Source: Bartonella sp. AU16XJBT (GTDB taxonomy: Bacteria; Pseudomonadota; Alphaproteobacteria; Rhizobiales; Rhizobiaceae). Taken from it: DNA of 64,000 nt. Position numbers and translations under genes: made by a program. Under the pieces are notes generated by a model that searched no databases, was not told where the DNA came from, and saw only the letters and a list, made by a program, of their open reading frames with translations. Positions 45,920 through 56,231 of the stretch are shown one piece after another. Positions within the stretch are counted from its first letter, which is position 1. Each line of letters starts with the position of its first letter. The DNA lies in the NCBI RefSeq assembly GCF_028618665.1, contig NZ_JAQITF010000010.1, forward strand, positions 22,174-86,173, read 5' to 3'.

Positions 45920-47491
45920 ATGACATTGATTAAAAAAATTGCAACAGTTGCTTCCGGAACTCTCATGAGCCGTATTTTTGGCTTCGTCCGTGAAATGCTT
46001 ATGGCAGCAGCGCTAGGAACTGGTCCTGTTTCTGATGCCTTTAATGCTGCTTTTCGTTTTCCCAACACATTCCGCCGTTTTTTTGCTGAAGGTGCCTTTA
46101 GTGCCGCTTTCATTCCTCTTTTCGCAAAAAAAATCACTGAAGATGGACAAGAAACTGCCTGCAAATTTGCAGAAGAGGTTTTTGGTGTTCTCTTTTCGCT
46201 ACTGTTACTGCTAACGATTGTTATGGAACTCAGTATGCCTTTTTTGGTACGAACCATTATTGCTCCAGGCTTTATCGAAGATGCAACAAAATTTAACGCC
46301 ACAATTCATTTTACTGCGATCATGTTTCCCTATTTAACCTGCATGTCGCTGGCCGCCATGATGGGGGGCATGCTCAATGCTCTGCGCCGCTATTTTATTG
46401 CCGCCATTGCCCCGCTCTTTTTAAATATTATTCTGATTGGTGTGCTGGCCTATGCTTGGGTCTATAAACTTGATGCTTGGCATATCGGCTTAAATCTCTC
46501 TTGGGGTGTGTTGGCCGCAGGGCTTCTTCAACTGGCCTTAATTGCTGTTGCTTTACGACAAAGCGGCATGAAAATTTTCTTCCGTCGTCCCCATTTAAGT
46601 GCTAATGTTCGAAAGCTGTTAGCTTTAGCATTTCCTGCTGCTATCACGGGCGGTATCACGCAAATTAATTTGCTCATCAATACCAACATCGCTTCTAGTC
46701 AATCGGGAGCTGTCTCTTCTTTGATGTATGCTGATCGCCTTTATCAATTGCCTCTAGGCGTGGTTGCCATTGCCGTTGCAACTGTTCTTTTGCCAGAATT
46801 AACCCGTGCTTTGCGGAGCAAAAAGCATGAAGAAACCCACCATTTGCAAAATCGCTCTATTGAATTAACGCTATTGTTAACACTCCCAGCATCCATCGCT
46901 TTTTTGCTGCTCTCCACTCCCATTGTCAGTTTACTCTTTGAGCGTGGACAGTTTACTGATCAATCAACACAGCATGTTGCACAATTATTGGAACTTTATG
47001 GACTAGGACTTCCTGCTTTTGTTCTCATTAAGGTCTTTATTCCTAATTTCTTTGCCCATGAGGATACCAAAACACCAATGATTGTTACAGGCATTTGTGT
47101 TTTTATCAATGTCAGCCTTGCTTTAACATTATTTCCTATTCTATCGGCACGAGGCATTGTTATTGCTGAAATTACTTCTGGATGGGTCAATACGCTATTG
47201 CTTTGGGGGATCCTTATCAAACGGGGGTATTGGAAATACGACCTCCAATTGATTAAGCAAATATTATGCCTTACGATCGCTTCCCTTTTGAGTGCACTAG
47301 CCCTCTATTATGGATTAAATGTGCTTGGATTTTTGTCTTTTCCTTTATCCTCACAAGCTTCCTTTTTCTTGCGTGCCAGCACCTTAGCCGGAATCATACT
47401 CGGCATATTCTTGATCTATTTGAGTGCTTATTTTTTATTCAACACCCGTTCCTTTTTTCACACACTTAAAAATTTGAAAAAACGTCCATAA
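45920..47491 (+). CDS. murJ: MurJ, lipid II flippase
   Basis: A 523-residue polytopic membrane protein (formerly MviN) that moves lipid II across the inner membrane for peptidoglycan synthesis. The start MTLIKKIATVASGTLMSRIFGFVRE has the family motif S-R-I-x-G-F-x-R-E, and DAFNAAFRFPNTFRRFFAEGAF near residue 33 is diagnostic. About 14 hydrophobic helices are visible. It is the first housekeeping gene after the effector region; trpS follows 61 bases later. Confidence 0.96.
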   Translation: MTLIKKIATVASGTLMSRIFGFVREMLMAAALGTGPVSDAFNAAFRFPNTFRRFFAEGAFSAAFIPLFAKKITEDGQETACKFAEEVFGVLFSLLLLLTIVMELSMPFLVRTIIAPGFIEDATKFNATIHFTAIMFPYLTCMSLAAMMGGMLNALRRYFIAAIAPLFLNIILIGVLAYAWVYKLDAWHIGLNLSWGVLAAGLLQLALIAVALRQSGMKIFFRRPHLSANVRKLLALAFPAAITGGITQINLLINTNIASSQSGAVSSLMYADRLYQLPLGVVAIAVATVLLPELTRALRSKKHEETHHLQNRSIELTLLLTLPASIAFLLLSTPIVSLLFERGQFTDQSTQHVAQLLELYGLGLPAFVLIKVFIPNFFAHEDTKTPMIVTGICVFINVSLALTLFPILSARGIVIAEITSGWVNTLLLWGILIKRGYWKYDLQLIKQILCLTIASLLSALALYYGLNVLGFLSFPLSSQASFFLRASTLAGIILGIFLIYLSAYFLFNTRSFFHTLKNLKKRP

Positions 47492-47552
47492 TATCTATAC
47501 TTTGTCAAAAACAATAAAACGAATAACCTTGAATTAAAGAAAGAGCGCTCCT

Positions 47553-48623
47553 ATGGATACCTTTACCCCCCTTGTCTTTTCTGGCGTACAACCGAGTGGT
47601 CATTTACATCTTGGCAATTATCTTGGAGCCCTTCAGCATTGGGTTGAACTGCAAAATTCTCATCACTGCCTTTATTGTGTTGTGGATATGCATGCGCTCA
47701 CCGTCAATCCAGATCCCCTTATTTTACGCGAATCCACCAGAACAGTGACAGCAGCCTTTCTCGCTGCTGGTATTGATCCCGAAAAACACATTATTTTCAA
47801 CCAATCACGTGTTTTTCAACATGCTGAACTTGCTTGGATTTTTAATTGTGTTGCGCGTATCGGTTGGCTTCAACGTATGACACAATTTAAAGATAAAGCA
47901 GGAAAAGATCGTGAAAAAGCATCCCTTGGGCTTTTTGCCTATCCCACGTTAATGGCTGCTGATATTTTAGTTTATCGTGCAACGCATGTTCCGGTAGGAG
48001 AAGATCAAAAACAGCATATTGAACTCACACGCGATATTGCACAAAAATTTAACAATGACTATGCACAGCGTATTGCTGACTTAAATTTTGGCGTCTCTAT
48101 GCAAACGGATGAAGAAAAAATACAAGGCTTTTTCCCCCTCCCAGAAGCCCTGATTGGAACAACAGCCACACGTGTTATGTCCTTGCGTGATGGGACGAAA
48201 AAAATGTCAAAATCAGATCCTTCAGATTTTTCACGCATTAATTTGACCGATGATGCTGATCTTATCGCCAAAAAAATACGCAAAGCCAAAACGGATTCCG
48301 CGCCACTTCCCGATACCCTTGCCGCTTTAAAAGAACGTCCAGAAGTTGATAACCTGCTTGGTATTTATGCCGCCTTTGCCAAAGTCAACAAAGAAAAGGT
48401 TCTTTTAGAGTTTTCTGGTCATCAATTTTCGCATTTTAAAACAGCTCTAGCCGACCTTGCTGTCCATAAGCTTGCCCCTATAACAGAAGAATTACGTCGA
48501 CTTCATCAAGAAAGCGGTTACATTGACTCTGTTTTGCATGATGGCGCTAAACGTGCTAGTATGCTCGCAGAAGAAAATATGAAAAAAATTCGTGAAATTG
48601 TTGGATTTTTGCACAATACATAA
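47553..48623 (+). CDS. trpS: tryptophanyl-tRNA synthetase
   Basis: A 356-residue class I synthetase that charges tRNA-Trp. The HIGH-type motif is [14 protein letters not shown] near residues 13-26, and the KMSKS motif is [10 protein letters not shown] near 214-223. GVQPSG and the [15 protein letters not shown] motif confirm the family. Normal length; likely co-transcribed with murJ. Confidence 0.97.
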   Translation: MDTFTPLVFSGVQPSGHLHLGNYLGALQHWVELQNSHHCLYCVVDMHALTVNPDPLILRESTRTVTAAFLAAGIDPEKHIIFNQSRVFQHAELAWIFNCVARIGWLQRMTQFKDKAGKDREKASLGLFAYPTLMAADILVYRATHVPVGEDQKQHIELTRDIAQKFNNDYAQRIADLNFGVSMQTDEEKIQGFFPLPEALIGTTATRVMSLRDGTKKMSKSDPSDFSRINLTDDADLIAKKIRKAKTDSAPLPDTLAALKERPEVDNLLGIYAAFAKVNKEKVLLEFSGHQFSHFKTALADLAVHKLAPITEELRRLHQESGYIDSVLHDGAKRASMLAEENMKKIREIVGFLHNT

Positions 48624-48686
48624 AAACAATAAACCTAAAAACCGTAGAGAGCAAAAAAAATCGTTTGTACAAAATAGAGAAAGTGC

Positions 48687-49178
48687 ATGATTTCTAAACC
48701 CCAAAATCCGAAAAAAGAACCCAAGAAAAAAAACTTAGTCATTATCGATGAAACACCAGAATGTCGGCGTGCCGTTGCGTTTGCCGCACAACATGCCCAA
48801 AACACCAACAGAACTTTGGTCTTGCTTTGTGTGGTTGATAGTGCAGAATTTCAACATTTTCTGGGTGTAAATGATGTTATGCGCACGGAATCAACGCAAA
48901 GTGCTCATAAAATATTAGGAGACATTGCCAATGATGTCCGCACATCCCATGCGCTTGAAACAGAAATAGTGGTGCGTGAAGGGAAAAAGATTGATGAAAT
49001 TTCTAAACTGATCGACGAAGATAAAAGAATTGCACTGATTGTCTTAGCAGCCAGTGGACATACAGAAGGACCAGGCCCCCTTATCCAATTAATCGGAAAT
49101 AAAGGAACAGCTTTTTCAATCCCTGTCATTGTCATTCCCAGCAATCTTGCCGATGAAGATATTCAGTCTATTGCCTAA
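48687..49178 (+). CDS. universal stress protein (UspA family)
   Basis: A 163-residue cytoplasmic protein with the Usp fold: NLVIIDETPECRRAVAFAAQHA near residues 15-36 and the C-terminal nucleotide-binding-like LIVLAASGHTEGPGPLIQLIGNKG in parts near 113-135, ending in SIPVIVIP. The usual G-x2-G-x9-G-(S/T) motif is only partly kept. It follows trpS by 63 bases and precedes the Nfu gene. Confidence 0.85.
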   Translation: MISKPQNPKKEPKKKNLVIIDETPECRRAVAFAAQHAQNTNRTLVLLCVVDSAEFQHFLGVNDVMRTESTQSAHKILGDIANDVRTSHALETEIVVREGKKIDEISKLIDEDKRIALIVLAASGHTEGPGPLIQLIGNKGTAFSIPVIVIPSNLADEDIQSIA

Positions 49179-49239
49179 AAAATACAATATTTTAAAAATG
49201 TAATGATCTTTCTAATCCTTCATTATAAAAGGAGAGACT

Positions 49240-49818
49240 ATGTTTATTCAAACTGAAACCACGCCAAATCCTGCAACACTTAAATTTCTACCAGGGCGCG
49301 TGGTGCTTTCCGAGGGCGTCTTAGAATTTCGTGACCGTGAAGAAGCAGCTAAAAACTCACCTTTGGCAGCTAAACTGTTTAATATTCCCAATGTCAATGG
49401 CGTTTTTTTAGGCTATGACTTCATCACCGTAAGCAAAAAAGAGGGGGAATGGCAACATCTCAAACCCGTCATTTTAGGCACAATTATGGAACATTTTCTC
49501 TCCAATGAGCCTGTCATCACCACCAGCGCGACAAAACAAGCAAAAGCCCATGCCCTTAACGAAGAATTTTATGACGAAAAAGATGCTGATATTGTCTTAA
49601 CCATTAAAGAGCTGCTTGAAACACGTATTCGCCCAGCCGTTGCCAATGATGGTGGCGATATTACTTTTCGCGGGTTTGAAAATGGTATTGTTTATCTCAA
49701 TATGCGAGGCGCCTGCGCTGGCTGTCCCTCTTCAACGGCAACACTTAAACATGGGATTGAAAATCTTTTACGCCATTTTATCCCTGAAGTTTTAGGTGTT
49801 GAAGCCATGCCTCAATAA
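49240..49818 (+). CDS. Nfu-type iron-sulfur cluster scaffold protein
   Basis: A 192-residue protein with an N-terminal Nfu_N domain (MFIQTETTPNPATLKFLPGR, about 1-85) and a C-terminal NifU-like domain (RPAVANDGGDITF, CAGCPSSTATLKHGIEN; C-x-x-C near residues 160-163). It carries and delivers Fe-S clusters to target enzymes. AAGGAGAG lies 6 bases before the ATG. Annotated elsewhere as NifU or NfuA-like. Confidence 0.93.
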   Translation: MFIQTETTPNPATLKFLPGRVVLSEGVLEFRDREEAAKNSPLAAKLFNIPNVNGVFLGYDFITVSKKEGEWQHLKPVILGTIMEHFLSNEPVITTSATKQAKAHALNEEFYDEKDADIVLTIKELLETRIRPAVANDGGDITFRGFENGIVYLNMRGACAGCPSSTATLKHGIENLLRHFIPEVLGVEAMPQ

Positions 49819-50314
49819 ATATTGACACCTCAATAGGTAAAACGACCACACAGATTGTTTTTCTCCAACAAAGCTTAAAACAACAAGGGGAGCAAAAATC
49901 TTACACCATTTTATCTCTCATCATTTTAGACGTAAGCCATGCTGTTATAAAAATCCATACTTCTTCAAAAAATCCTAGAAAATGATAAGGCTTTCCTTTC
50001 ACTTCCCCATAGGCCTTAAAATGGTTTTTGTCCCCTTTAAAGGCATCATTTCAACGAACCCATCACATAAAACCCATGGACGCGGGGACACGCTTTAAAT
50101 TTATTTTATCGCCCTTGCCATGCAATTTTATCCCTCAAAACAAGGGATTCATTACAGCAAAAAAACAATGTAAGACAGGGCACACACTTGGTCTCCCTTG
50201 TGTCCCATCATTTTCAGTATTTCCGATAATAAAATCCTGCAAAATGTTGCTTATAGCAACCAATCAACAAGGATCACACTTTTACACCTTGAATGGGAAT
50301 CCTGACAGTCTTTT
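49819..50314. other. no gene seen
   Basis: Decayed AT-rich sequence after the Nfu gene. The frame at 50028-50438 has no ribosome binding site and runs into an integrase fragment; I reject it. Confidence 0.45.
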
Positions 50315-50625
50315 CATTTCAATTGTGTTTATCGCATCAATCAAAATCATTCGCTTACACATCACAAATTGGAGGATAACAAAAACGATTTTTAAAATAT
50401 CTCTTATGAACATTTTCACATATAAGGATGCAACATAGGGACAAATATAAGGACTGTTGCAACATTGAGAACGTGCAAAGTATGTGATGTGTTGTCTTGC
50501 ACTTTTATGAAACATAAAAATGAATGATAGCGCTCAACGGCGCTTGCCTTATACCATTCATAAGTCTCATGGCGAAATAGGCTTAAGTGCATTGAGAAAT
50601 ATTTTTTAAAATATCATACCGACTT
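50315..50625 (+). repeat. dispersed integrase-5' fragment, plus orientation
   Basis: Leader CATCAATCAAAATCATTCG and TTACACATCACAAATTGG, a decayed start region, GTATGTGATGTGTTG in place of the D-G-A-G-L segment, then ATGAAACATAAAAATGAATG and AATAGGCTTAAGTGCATTGAG (M-G-L-like). Confidence 0.55.
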
Positions 50626-51092
50626 TTCCTATTCTTGATTTCAAGAATTCCCCTCTCTATCACCTTCAAGCTCATCCCATAAATACAATGCAAAAGGTGT
50701 CAATATCTGTAAAAATAAATCAAAGCCAAATCTATTATGACTATTTTGAAAATAATTTGATAAAAAGCGGAAAAGTTCCTTCAATTTAACCAATCGTAAA
50801 TTTCTCACTTTACGGCGTTATTCTCCTCATAAAGCGCGTGTTTTTACTGTTTTCTTATCAATCAACATCTAATTCCTCCCACCAGCCAACATGTCTGAAA
50901 GAAAAGACAGCTATTTCTCTCGCAAGACATAGCTTTTGTATCCCCATAAGGGAAAAGATAGTGTGTTTATCCGATGAGCGTAATCTACGAAATAAGAAAA
51001 GAACCCTCTTGGGAAAGAATAGTCCTACTTGGAGCAGAATATGAAAATAGCAAACCAACGAAAGGCAAAACCAATTGCAAGAGGATAAACAC
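50626..51092. other. no gene seen
   Basis: Decayed spacer between an integrase fragment and the PhnA-like gene; no supported frame. Confidence 0.4.
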
Positions 51093-51428
51093 TTAAACTT
51101 TTTTAACAAATTCCGACTTTAAACCCATCTGTCCAATCCCTGGAATTTTGCAATCAATATTATGATCCCCATCCACCAAGCGAATATTCTTAACCTTCGT
51201 TCCACTTTTTAAAACAGAGGAAGCGCCTTTTACTTTCAAATCTTTTATCACCATAACGGTATCGCCATTGGTCAAGATTTGACCATTAGCATCATAAACA
51301 CTCTCGGAAAGAACAGTATCGTCGCTCTTTTGGGGCCATTCATGCGCGCATTCAGGACACATAAAATTTTCACCCTCTTCATAAGTATAAAGACAATCAC
51401 AACGAGGACATTTGGGATATTGGATCAT
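51093..51428 (-). CDS. PhnA/YjdM-family zinc-ribbon protein
   Basis: A 111-residue protein with an N-terminal zinc ribbon ([21 protein letters not shown]; two C-x-x-C pairs) and the C-terminal PhnA domain ([36 protein letters not shown]). The ATG at 51428 ([10 protein letters not shown]) is chosen because the family starts just before the zinc ribbon and AAAGGGAA lies upstream; the longer frame from 51473 is not supported. The family was named for phosphonate genes but its function is unclear. It is isolated between integrase fragments. Confidence 0.88.
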   Translation of the reverse strand: MIQYPKCPRCDCLYTYEEGENFMCPECAHEWPQKSDDTVLSESVYDANGQILTNGDTVMVIKDLKVKGASSVLKSGTKVKNIRLVDGDHNIDCKIPGIGQMGLKSEFVKKV

Positions 51429-51599
51429 AAATTTCCCTTTATTTAAGAAAAACCATTCATGATGACTGGTCATAAAGCAAGAAGTGCTTATTGTCCATTA
51501 TTTTAAGAAAAACATGTCCCTTTGTTTCACCCCCCATCTGCCGCCTGCGTTCGTAAATGCGATCATCGCCATACAACAGATACGTTAAGGATGATTGCT
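51429..51599. other. short spacer
   Basis: Upstream region of the PhnA-like gene; no feature beyond a probable promoter. Confidence 0.3.
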
Positions 51600-51935
51600 C
51601 ATTGTACAATGAGCCCCCATAATCATAAGATTCCTCTCAATATTGAAGCAACCAAAGTCTTTCGCTTACAAGTTACAAGGAGAAAGAGCCGTGTAAAACG
51701 ATTAAGAAAAGACTCAAAAGACTAAAACGCTCTCAAAGGTAAGGGCCAATATTGAGAGCAAACCCTAAATGTATGACTTTGTTCCTTCATAAAGGTAAAA
51801 ATGATAGTGCTTAATGGATAAACCGTTATCCTCTCCCATAAACGGCACGCATAAGATGGTTTCTCGCCTCTTGAGAGAGGCTTCTTTAAGACAAGCATAC
51901 AGAAAAGTGCAACAACGATAATGTTCTGTTTGATT
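51600..51935 (+). repeat. dispersed integrase-5' fragment, plus orientation
   Basis: CGCTTACAAGTTACAAGGAG, AAACGCTCTCAAAGGTAAGG (N-A-L-K), ATAAAGGTAAAAATGATAGTG and GGCTTCTTTAAGACAAGCAT (S-L-R-Q-A-like) follow in the family order. The frame is destroyed. Confidence 0.5.
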
Positions 51936-52217
51936 TAAAAGATATTCCTCTATGACTCTTTTTCAAAAACATTTCTATTAAACCATCAAAAATCATGGGA
52001 CATAAATGCTCCGATTATGCCTGATTATGATGACCTACCGCATTCGGTTTTCAGAATTCAGCAATTTTTAAGAAGCCAGCCGATATGTAAAGGGAGACAG
52101 AACGAAACGCACCTAAAAAGAGAGGAGCTCCCTTATGGCAAATAACATCACGCCCCTAAAATCATAATACCCTATGTGATCAATCATGATATCTTTGCAA
52201 GAAACATTCCAATGATC
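51936..52217. other. no gene seen
   Basis: Spacer between an integrase fragment and the 3' end of pgm. Confidence 0.4.
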
Positions 52218-53846
52218 TCATGTGATAATATCAGGACGGTTTCGTCCCAATTCTTGTTGTATGTTTAACAGTTTTAGTGCCACCTGTTGCAAAGGCTGAA
52301 GAACTTCTTGCGGATTTAAATTGTATTTGCGCGGATCACCTTCATACTGTTCAAAATAAAGCCGTAAGGTCGCACCACACGTCCCTGTTCCCGATAAACG
52401 CACCACCAACCGTGCACCATTCTCGAAAAAAATACGGATACCTTGTCGCGTGCTAACGCTCTGATCAACCGGATCATGATACGTAAAATCATCTGCTTTT
52501 TTGACAAAAAATCCAGCAATTTGGGTTCCGGCTTGTGGTAAGTTCTCCCGCAAGTGCTCCAGTAATGCCAAAGCTTTGTCTTCTTCAACTTCTTCATAAT
52601 CATGACGTAGCGCATAAAAGCGCCCATAGCTGTGCCAATGCTGTTGAACAATTTGTGCAACAGTTTTCCCTGTTACCGCTAAAAGATTTAACCAAAATAA
52701 GACAGCCCATAAACCATCTTTTTCGCGGATATGATGAGAGCCAGTTCCAAAGCTTTCTTCACCACAAAAGGTTACTTTCCCCGCATCCAAAAGCGTCCCA
52801 AAAAACTTCCACCCTGTTGGCGTTTCAAAAAAGTTTAATCCGTGTTTTTCAGCAACCAAATCCGCAGCAGGCGTTGTTGGCATAGAGCGTGCAACCCCCA
52901 CAATGCCTTTTCGATAACCTTTGATAAGATGGGCATGCTCCACCATAATTGCCAAAGAATCAGAAGGCGAGACAAATTGCTGACGTCCAATAATGAGGTT
53001 ACGATCACCATCACCATCAGACGCAGCACCAAGGTCTGGTCCCTGCTCTGACATCAATAAATCATAAAGAGCCTTGGCATAAACCAAATTGGGATCTGGA
53101 TGACCACCTCCAAAATCTGGTAAAGGAAGACCATTGACCACCGTCCCTTCAGAAAATCCTAAGCATTTTTCAAAAATTTCATGAGCATAAGGCCCTGTTA
53201 CCGCATGCATGGCATCAAACCGCAAAGTCAAACCTCGTGCAACGGCCTTGGCAATACAGTCAAAATCAAAAATCTCTTGCATCAAAGCAACATAATCGAC
53301 GACAGGATCAATAATATCAATCTGCATGGCTCCCCTAAAGGTCGTCCCTTGCCGATCTAAATCAACGTCTGGAGCTTCAAAAATTTTATAAAAGGAAAGA
53401 CGTTGCGATGTTGCAAAAATAGCATCACATAAAGAATTAGGCGCAGGTCCACCATTGGAAATATTGTATTTGATCCCACAATCTCCCTCTGGACCACCAG
53501 GATTATGGCTTGCAGAAAGAATAAGTCCGCCATGCGCATGGTATTTACGAATAAGATGCGAAACAGCAGGGGTCGAAAGAATACCGCCCCTTCCCATTTT
53601 AACACGAGAAACACCATTTGCTGCCGCCATTTTCAACACAATCTGAAGGAGAGTCCGATTAAAGGTGCGTCCATCTCCCCCAAGAATCAACATTTTCCCT
53701 TCAAGAGGTCCAATATTCTCAAAAAGAGACTGTATAAAATTTTCCACATAATGGGGTTGTTGAAAAACAGACACTTTTTTGCGTAAACCAGATGTTCCCG
53801 GTTTTTGCCCCTCAAAAGCCGTAGTCAAAACTGTCTTTATGGTCAT
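52218..53846 (-). CDS. pgm: alpha-D-phosphoglucomutase
   Basis: A 542-residue enzyme interconverting glucose 1-phosphate and glucose 6-phosphate. The catalytic phosphoserine loop is LSASHNPGGPEGD near residues 113-125. The metal-binding loop is ASDGDGDRNLIIG near 275, the sugar-binding loop GEESFGTGSHHIREKDG near 357 and the phosphate-binding site RLSGTGTCGATLRLYFE near 495. Length is normal. It stands alone on the minus strand and supplies precursors for surface polysaccharides. Confidence 0.96.
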   Translation of the reverse strand: MTIKTVLTTAFEGQKPGTSGLRKKVSVFQQPHYVENFIQSLFENIGPLEGKMLILGGDGRTFNRTLLQIVLKMAAANGVSRVKMGRGGILSTPAVSHLIRKYHAHGGLILSASHNPGGPEGDCGIKYNISNGGPAPNSLCDAIFATSQRLSFYKIFEAPDVDLDRQGTTFRGAMQIDIIDPVVDYVALMQEIFDFDCIAKAVARGLTLRFDAMHAVTGPYAHEIFEKCLGFSEGTVVNGLPLPDFGGGHPDPNLVYAKALYDLLMSEQGPDLGAASDGDGDRNLIIGRQQFVSPSDSLAIMVEHAHLIKGYRKGIVGVARSMPTTPAADLVAEKHGLNFFETPTGWKFFGTLLDAGKVTFCGEESFGTGSHHIREKDGLWAVLFWLNLLAVTGKTVAQIVQQHWHSYGRFYALRHDYEEVEEDKALALLEHLRENLPQAGTQIAGFFVKKADDFTYHDPVDQSVSTRQGIRIFFENGARLVVRLSGTGTCGATLRLYFEQYEGDPRKYNLNPQEVLQPLQQVALKLLNIQQELGRNRPDIIT

Positions 53847-54060
53847 GGTAATACTTTCATATTCTTTCCTTTAATTTTAAGATGAAGAGGATTCAAAGTC
53901 GACCATTAATTCTACTTGACGCAAGTGTGAAATATTTGCACACTTGTTAGAAGTAAGATTTTTTAAAAAGCCCTTTTATTTAAAACGCTCTTTCCCATAT
54001 GCTTTTAAATATGAAGGCTGTTTTAAGGCACAATTTTCGTAAAAAATACAGGAGCATCTT
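53847..54060. other. divergent promoter region of pgm and the peroxiredoxin gene
   Basis: It contains the starts of two diverging genes. A small imperfect dyad, GTGTGAAATATTTGCACAC at 53926-53944 (arms GTGTG and CACAC, extended GTGTGaAATATTtGCACAC), could be a regulator site. Confidence 0.4.
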
Positions 54061-54585
54061 ATGATGAAAAAAACAGTTCCCAATGTTACATTTCATACAC
54101 GTGTACGCGATGAATCAGTGAGTGGAGATAATCCTTATCGGTGGCAAGAAGTTAAAAGCGATGCTTACTTTAAAGGAAAGCGTGTTATTCTTTTTTCTCT
54201 TCCTGGCGCTTTTACCCCTACTTGCTCAACTTTTCAGCTACCTGATTTTGAAAAACTCTATGATGAATTTAAACAAGCGGGTATTGATGAAATTTATTGC
54301 CTTTCCGTCAATGATGCTTTTGTCATGAATGCTTGGGGAAAAGAACAAAATATCAAAAACGTGAAATTAATTCCCGATGGTTCTGGTGAATTCACCCGCA
54401 AAATGGGTATGCTGGTTGCAAAAGACAATGTCGGTTTTGGCATGCGATCATGGCGCTATGCTGCTGTTATTAATGACGGTGTAATTGAGCAATGGTTCGA
54501 AGAACCAGGTTTTTCAGATAATTGTGCAACTGATCCTTATGAAATTTCTTCACCACAAAATGTTTTAAAAGCCTTGAAAAACTAA
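54061..54585 (+). CDS. peroxiredoxin (Prx5 / AhpC-TSA type)
   Basis: A 174-residue thioredoxin-fold peroxidase that reduces H2O2 and organic peroxides. The peroxidatic cysteine lies in PGAFTPTCS near residues 51-59, followed by VNDAFVMNAWG and SWRYAAVINDGVIEQWFEEPG, all typical of Prx5-type proteins. AGGAG lies 7 bases before the first of two ATG codons. It should aid survival under oxidative stress in the host. Confidence 0.94.
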   Translation: MMKKTVPNVTFHTRVRDESVSGDNPYRWQEVKSDAYFKGKRVILFSLPGAFTPTCSTFQLPDFEKLYDEFKQAGIDEIYCLSVNDAFVMNAWGKEQNIKNVKLIPDGSGEFTRKMGMLVAKDNVGFGMRSWRYAAVINDGVIEQWFEEPGFSDNCATDPYEISSPQNVLKALKN

Positions 54586-54689
54586 TTTCAAGACTAATTA
54601 TACATTTGTCAAATGTAAACTTTCTAACATAAATTCCTTCGCAAGAAGGAATTTATGGTTTTTGTATGTTTTAAAAACATCTCTTGGTG
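54586..54689. terminator. possible terminator after the peroxiredoxin gene
   Basis: AAATTCCTTC (54631-54640) and GAAGGAATTT (54645-54654) form a 10-bp hairpin, followed by ATGGTTTTTG. A factor-independent terminator is likely. Confidence 0.6.
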
Positions 54690-54900
54690 ACAACATCTTG
54701 ATTGATAATGATCATTTAAGCGTTCCTCAACTTGAGTAAAATCCTGAAATATCGTAATATTTTCCATTTTAAATCTGTTTTCTGTTGCCTCAATCAAAAT
54801 CACTTTTTTGCATATCATAAGTGGGTAGCCCATGTGGGTAAAACACTAAAAAAACGAGATATGTCTTGTCTAAACGCTCTTAAGTTCCAAGGGAATTGAT
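54690..54900 (+). repeat. dispersed integrase-5' fragment, plus orientation
   Basis: TTGATTGATAATGATCATTT, TTTTAAATCTGTTTTCTGTTG and CAATCAAAATCAC are the family leader, followed by TCTAAACGCTCTTAAGTTCC (N-A-L-K-F-like). The rest of the family sequence is missing. Confidence 0.5.
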
Positions 54901-55160
54901 CATCCAAGGTTCACAAAACATCAAGAAGAAAAATACAGATCAATGATCTGTTTGAAGAGGCGTACGCGTCAAATTTATCTCATGAAAAGATAATAAAATA
55001 TGGCATAAAAACTGCCCTGCACAAATAAGCACCAATAAGTGTTGATGAAAAGGGTTGAATCAAAACAGATCCGGCAAACATTCCAATTCACACAACATCA
55101 ACGTTGCTATTCTCATAGCCATTTATTCTACGCTTTTATTTTTCTCTAAGAGAGAAACGG
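54901..55160. other. no gene seen
   Basis: Spacer at the 3' side of the unknown minus-strand gene. Confidence 0.35.
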
Positions 55161-55694
55161 TTAAAGCAGGCGTTTATTGGGGTTTTCTACCGTAAAGTAT
55201 GCTTTTGTTTCTTCTTCTTCATCGAACTCAAAAGTTTCATCACATTCAGGAAGACCAAAAATATCGGGGTTAATGAAATAACAACCTTCTCTTGTTCCCT
55301 TCTCTATAATTTGAATCCTTTCTAATTCCTTGATACCTTCTTTAAAACTTTCAAAATTAAGATATTCTGGTTCTTCACTTGAAAGATCACAAATCAAAAA
55401 ATCCTCCAGAATATCACGATCCAACGTTATCTGATCAAACCATAAATCCACATCATCCCCCTCATCGAGCATTTTCCCTACTTGCCACAACATCACAAAA
55501 AAAGCTTTCAACCCACTAAATGATAACCCAAAAATCATACGCCGACACGACGAGGCGCCTGAAAATGTAATTTGCGGAAGATCTTCACTCTCGAAGTTTG
55601 AGAGAGGAAGTTTAAATGATTTTCCAATATCTTCAGGTTTTTTCAAAATAAAGGGATTTCTTTCATAGAGCACGGTAAAATCATATTGAGCCAT
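55161..55694 (-). CDS. acidic protein of unknown function
   Basis: A 177-residue acidic protein. The ATG at 55694 (MAQYDFTVLYERNPF) has GGAG 8 bases upstream; an ATG two codons earlier is also possible. The segment EGCYFINPDIFGLPE near residue 140 and ELERIQIIEKG before it recall the winged-helix region of RepL/phage replication proteins, but this is a weak impression. The C-terminus is strongly acidic (ETFEFDEEEE). It lies alone among decayed DNA and could be a mobile-element gene. Confidence 0.65.
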   Translation of the reverse strand: MAQYDFTVLYERNPFILKKPEDIGKSFKLPLSNFESEDLPQITFSGASSCRRMIFGLSFSGLKAFFVMLWQVGKMLDEGDDVDLWFDQITLDRDILEDFLICDLSSEEPEYLNFESFKEGIKELERIQIIEKGTREGCYFINPDIFGLPECDETFEFDEEEETKAYFTVENPNKRLL

Positions 55695-55700
55695 TTTCAT

Positions 55701-56231
55701 TTCTCCATTTAAAAATTCTTTATGAACAATAAATTATTTCAAAGAGTTATCAATGTAACATCTTACAATGAACCCTCATATTCTCCCTTTAAAAATTGTC
55801 TGATTTAAGTTATTCGTTATTTTTGGAACGAAAAAATCTTCTAAAATAAAACGCTTAAAGATCTCTTTTATCTCTCACAGATGTAAAATTTTAGACTGTC
55901 GATAAAAAAACAGCAGAAAATATGATACCCGCAAAGGAAAATTCAAAAGTTAAACGCATTTGAATGGTCAATATTTCTATAAGCTATTGGGTGTCTCTTA
56001 TTGACCATTGATTTTTCTAAAGAGGGTCGAGGTAAAAATCTCAAACGCTTCAGTGTCCCCTATTTTGCCTCACAGAGATGTTCACACCATAGCCCTTTAA
56101 AGAACTCTTTTGATGCCGCGCAAACTTTAAAAAAATAAGATTTTAAACACACTGAAACAAATAAAAGATACACTCTGAAAATTGAAGAGGAAATGTTCAA
56201 GCTCTTCGCAGCAAATGCTTTCATAAAACCA
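55701..56231. other. no gene seen
   Basis: AT-rich intergenic DNA upstream of the unknown gene and downstream of hisS. No RNA gene, repeat or clear hairpin recognised. Confidence 0.45.

Noticed and set aside
45898..46302. Minus-strand frame of 134 codons
   Set aside because: Antisense to murJ; no start signals.
50028..50438. Plus-strand frame of 136 codons
   Set aside because: It runs into an integrase-fragment repeat, lacks a start signal and has random-like composition.
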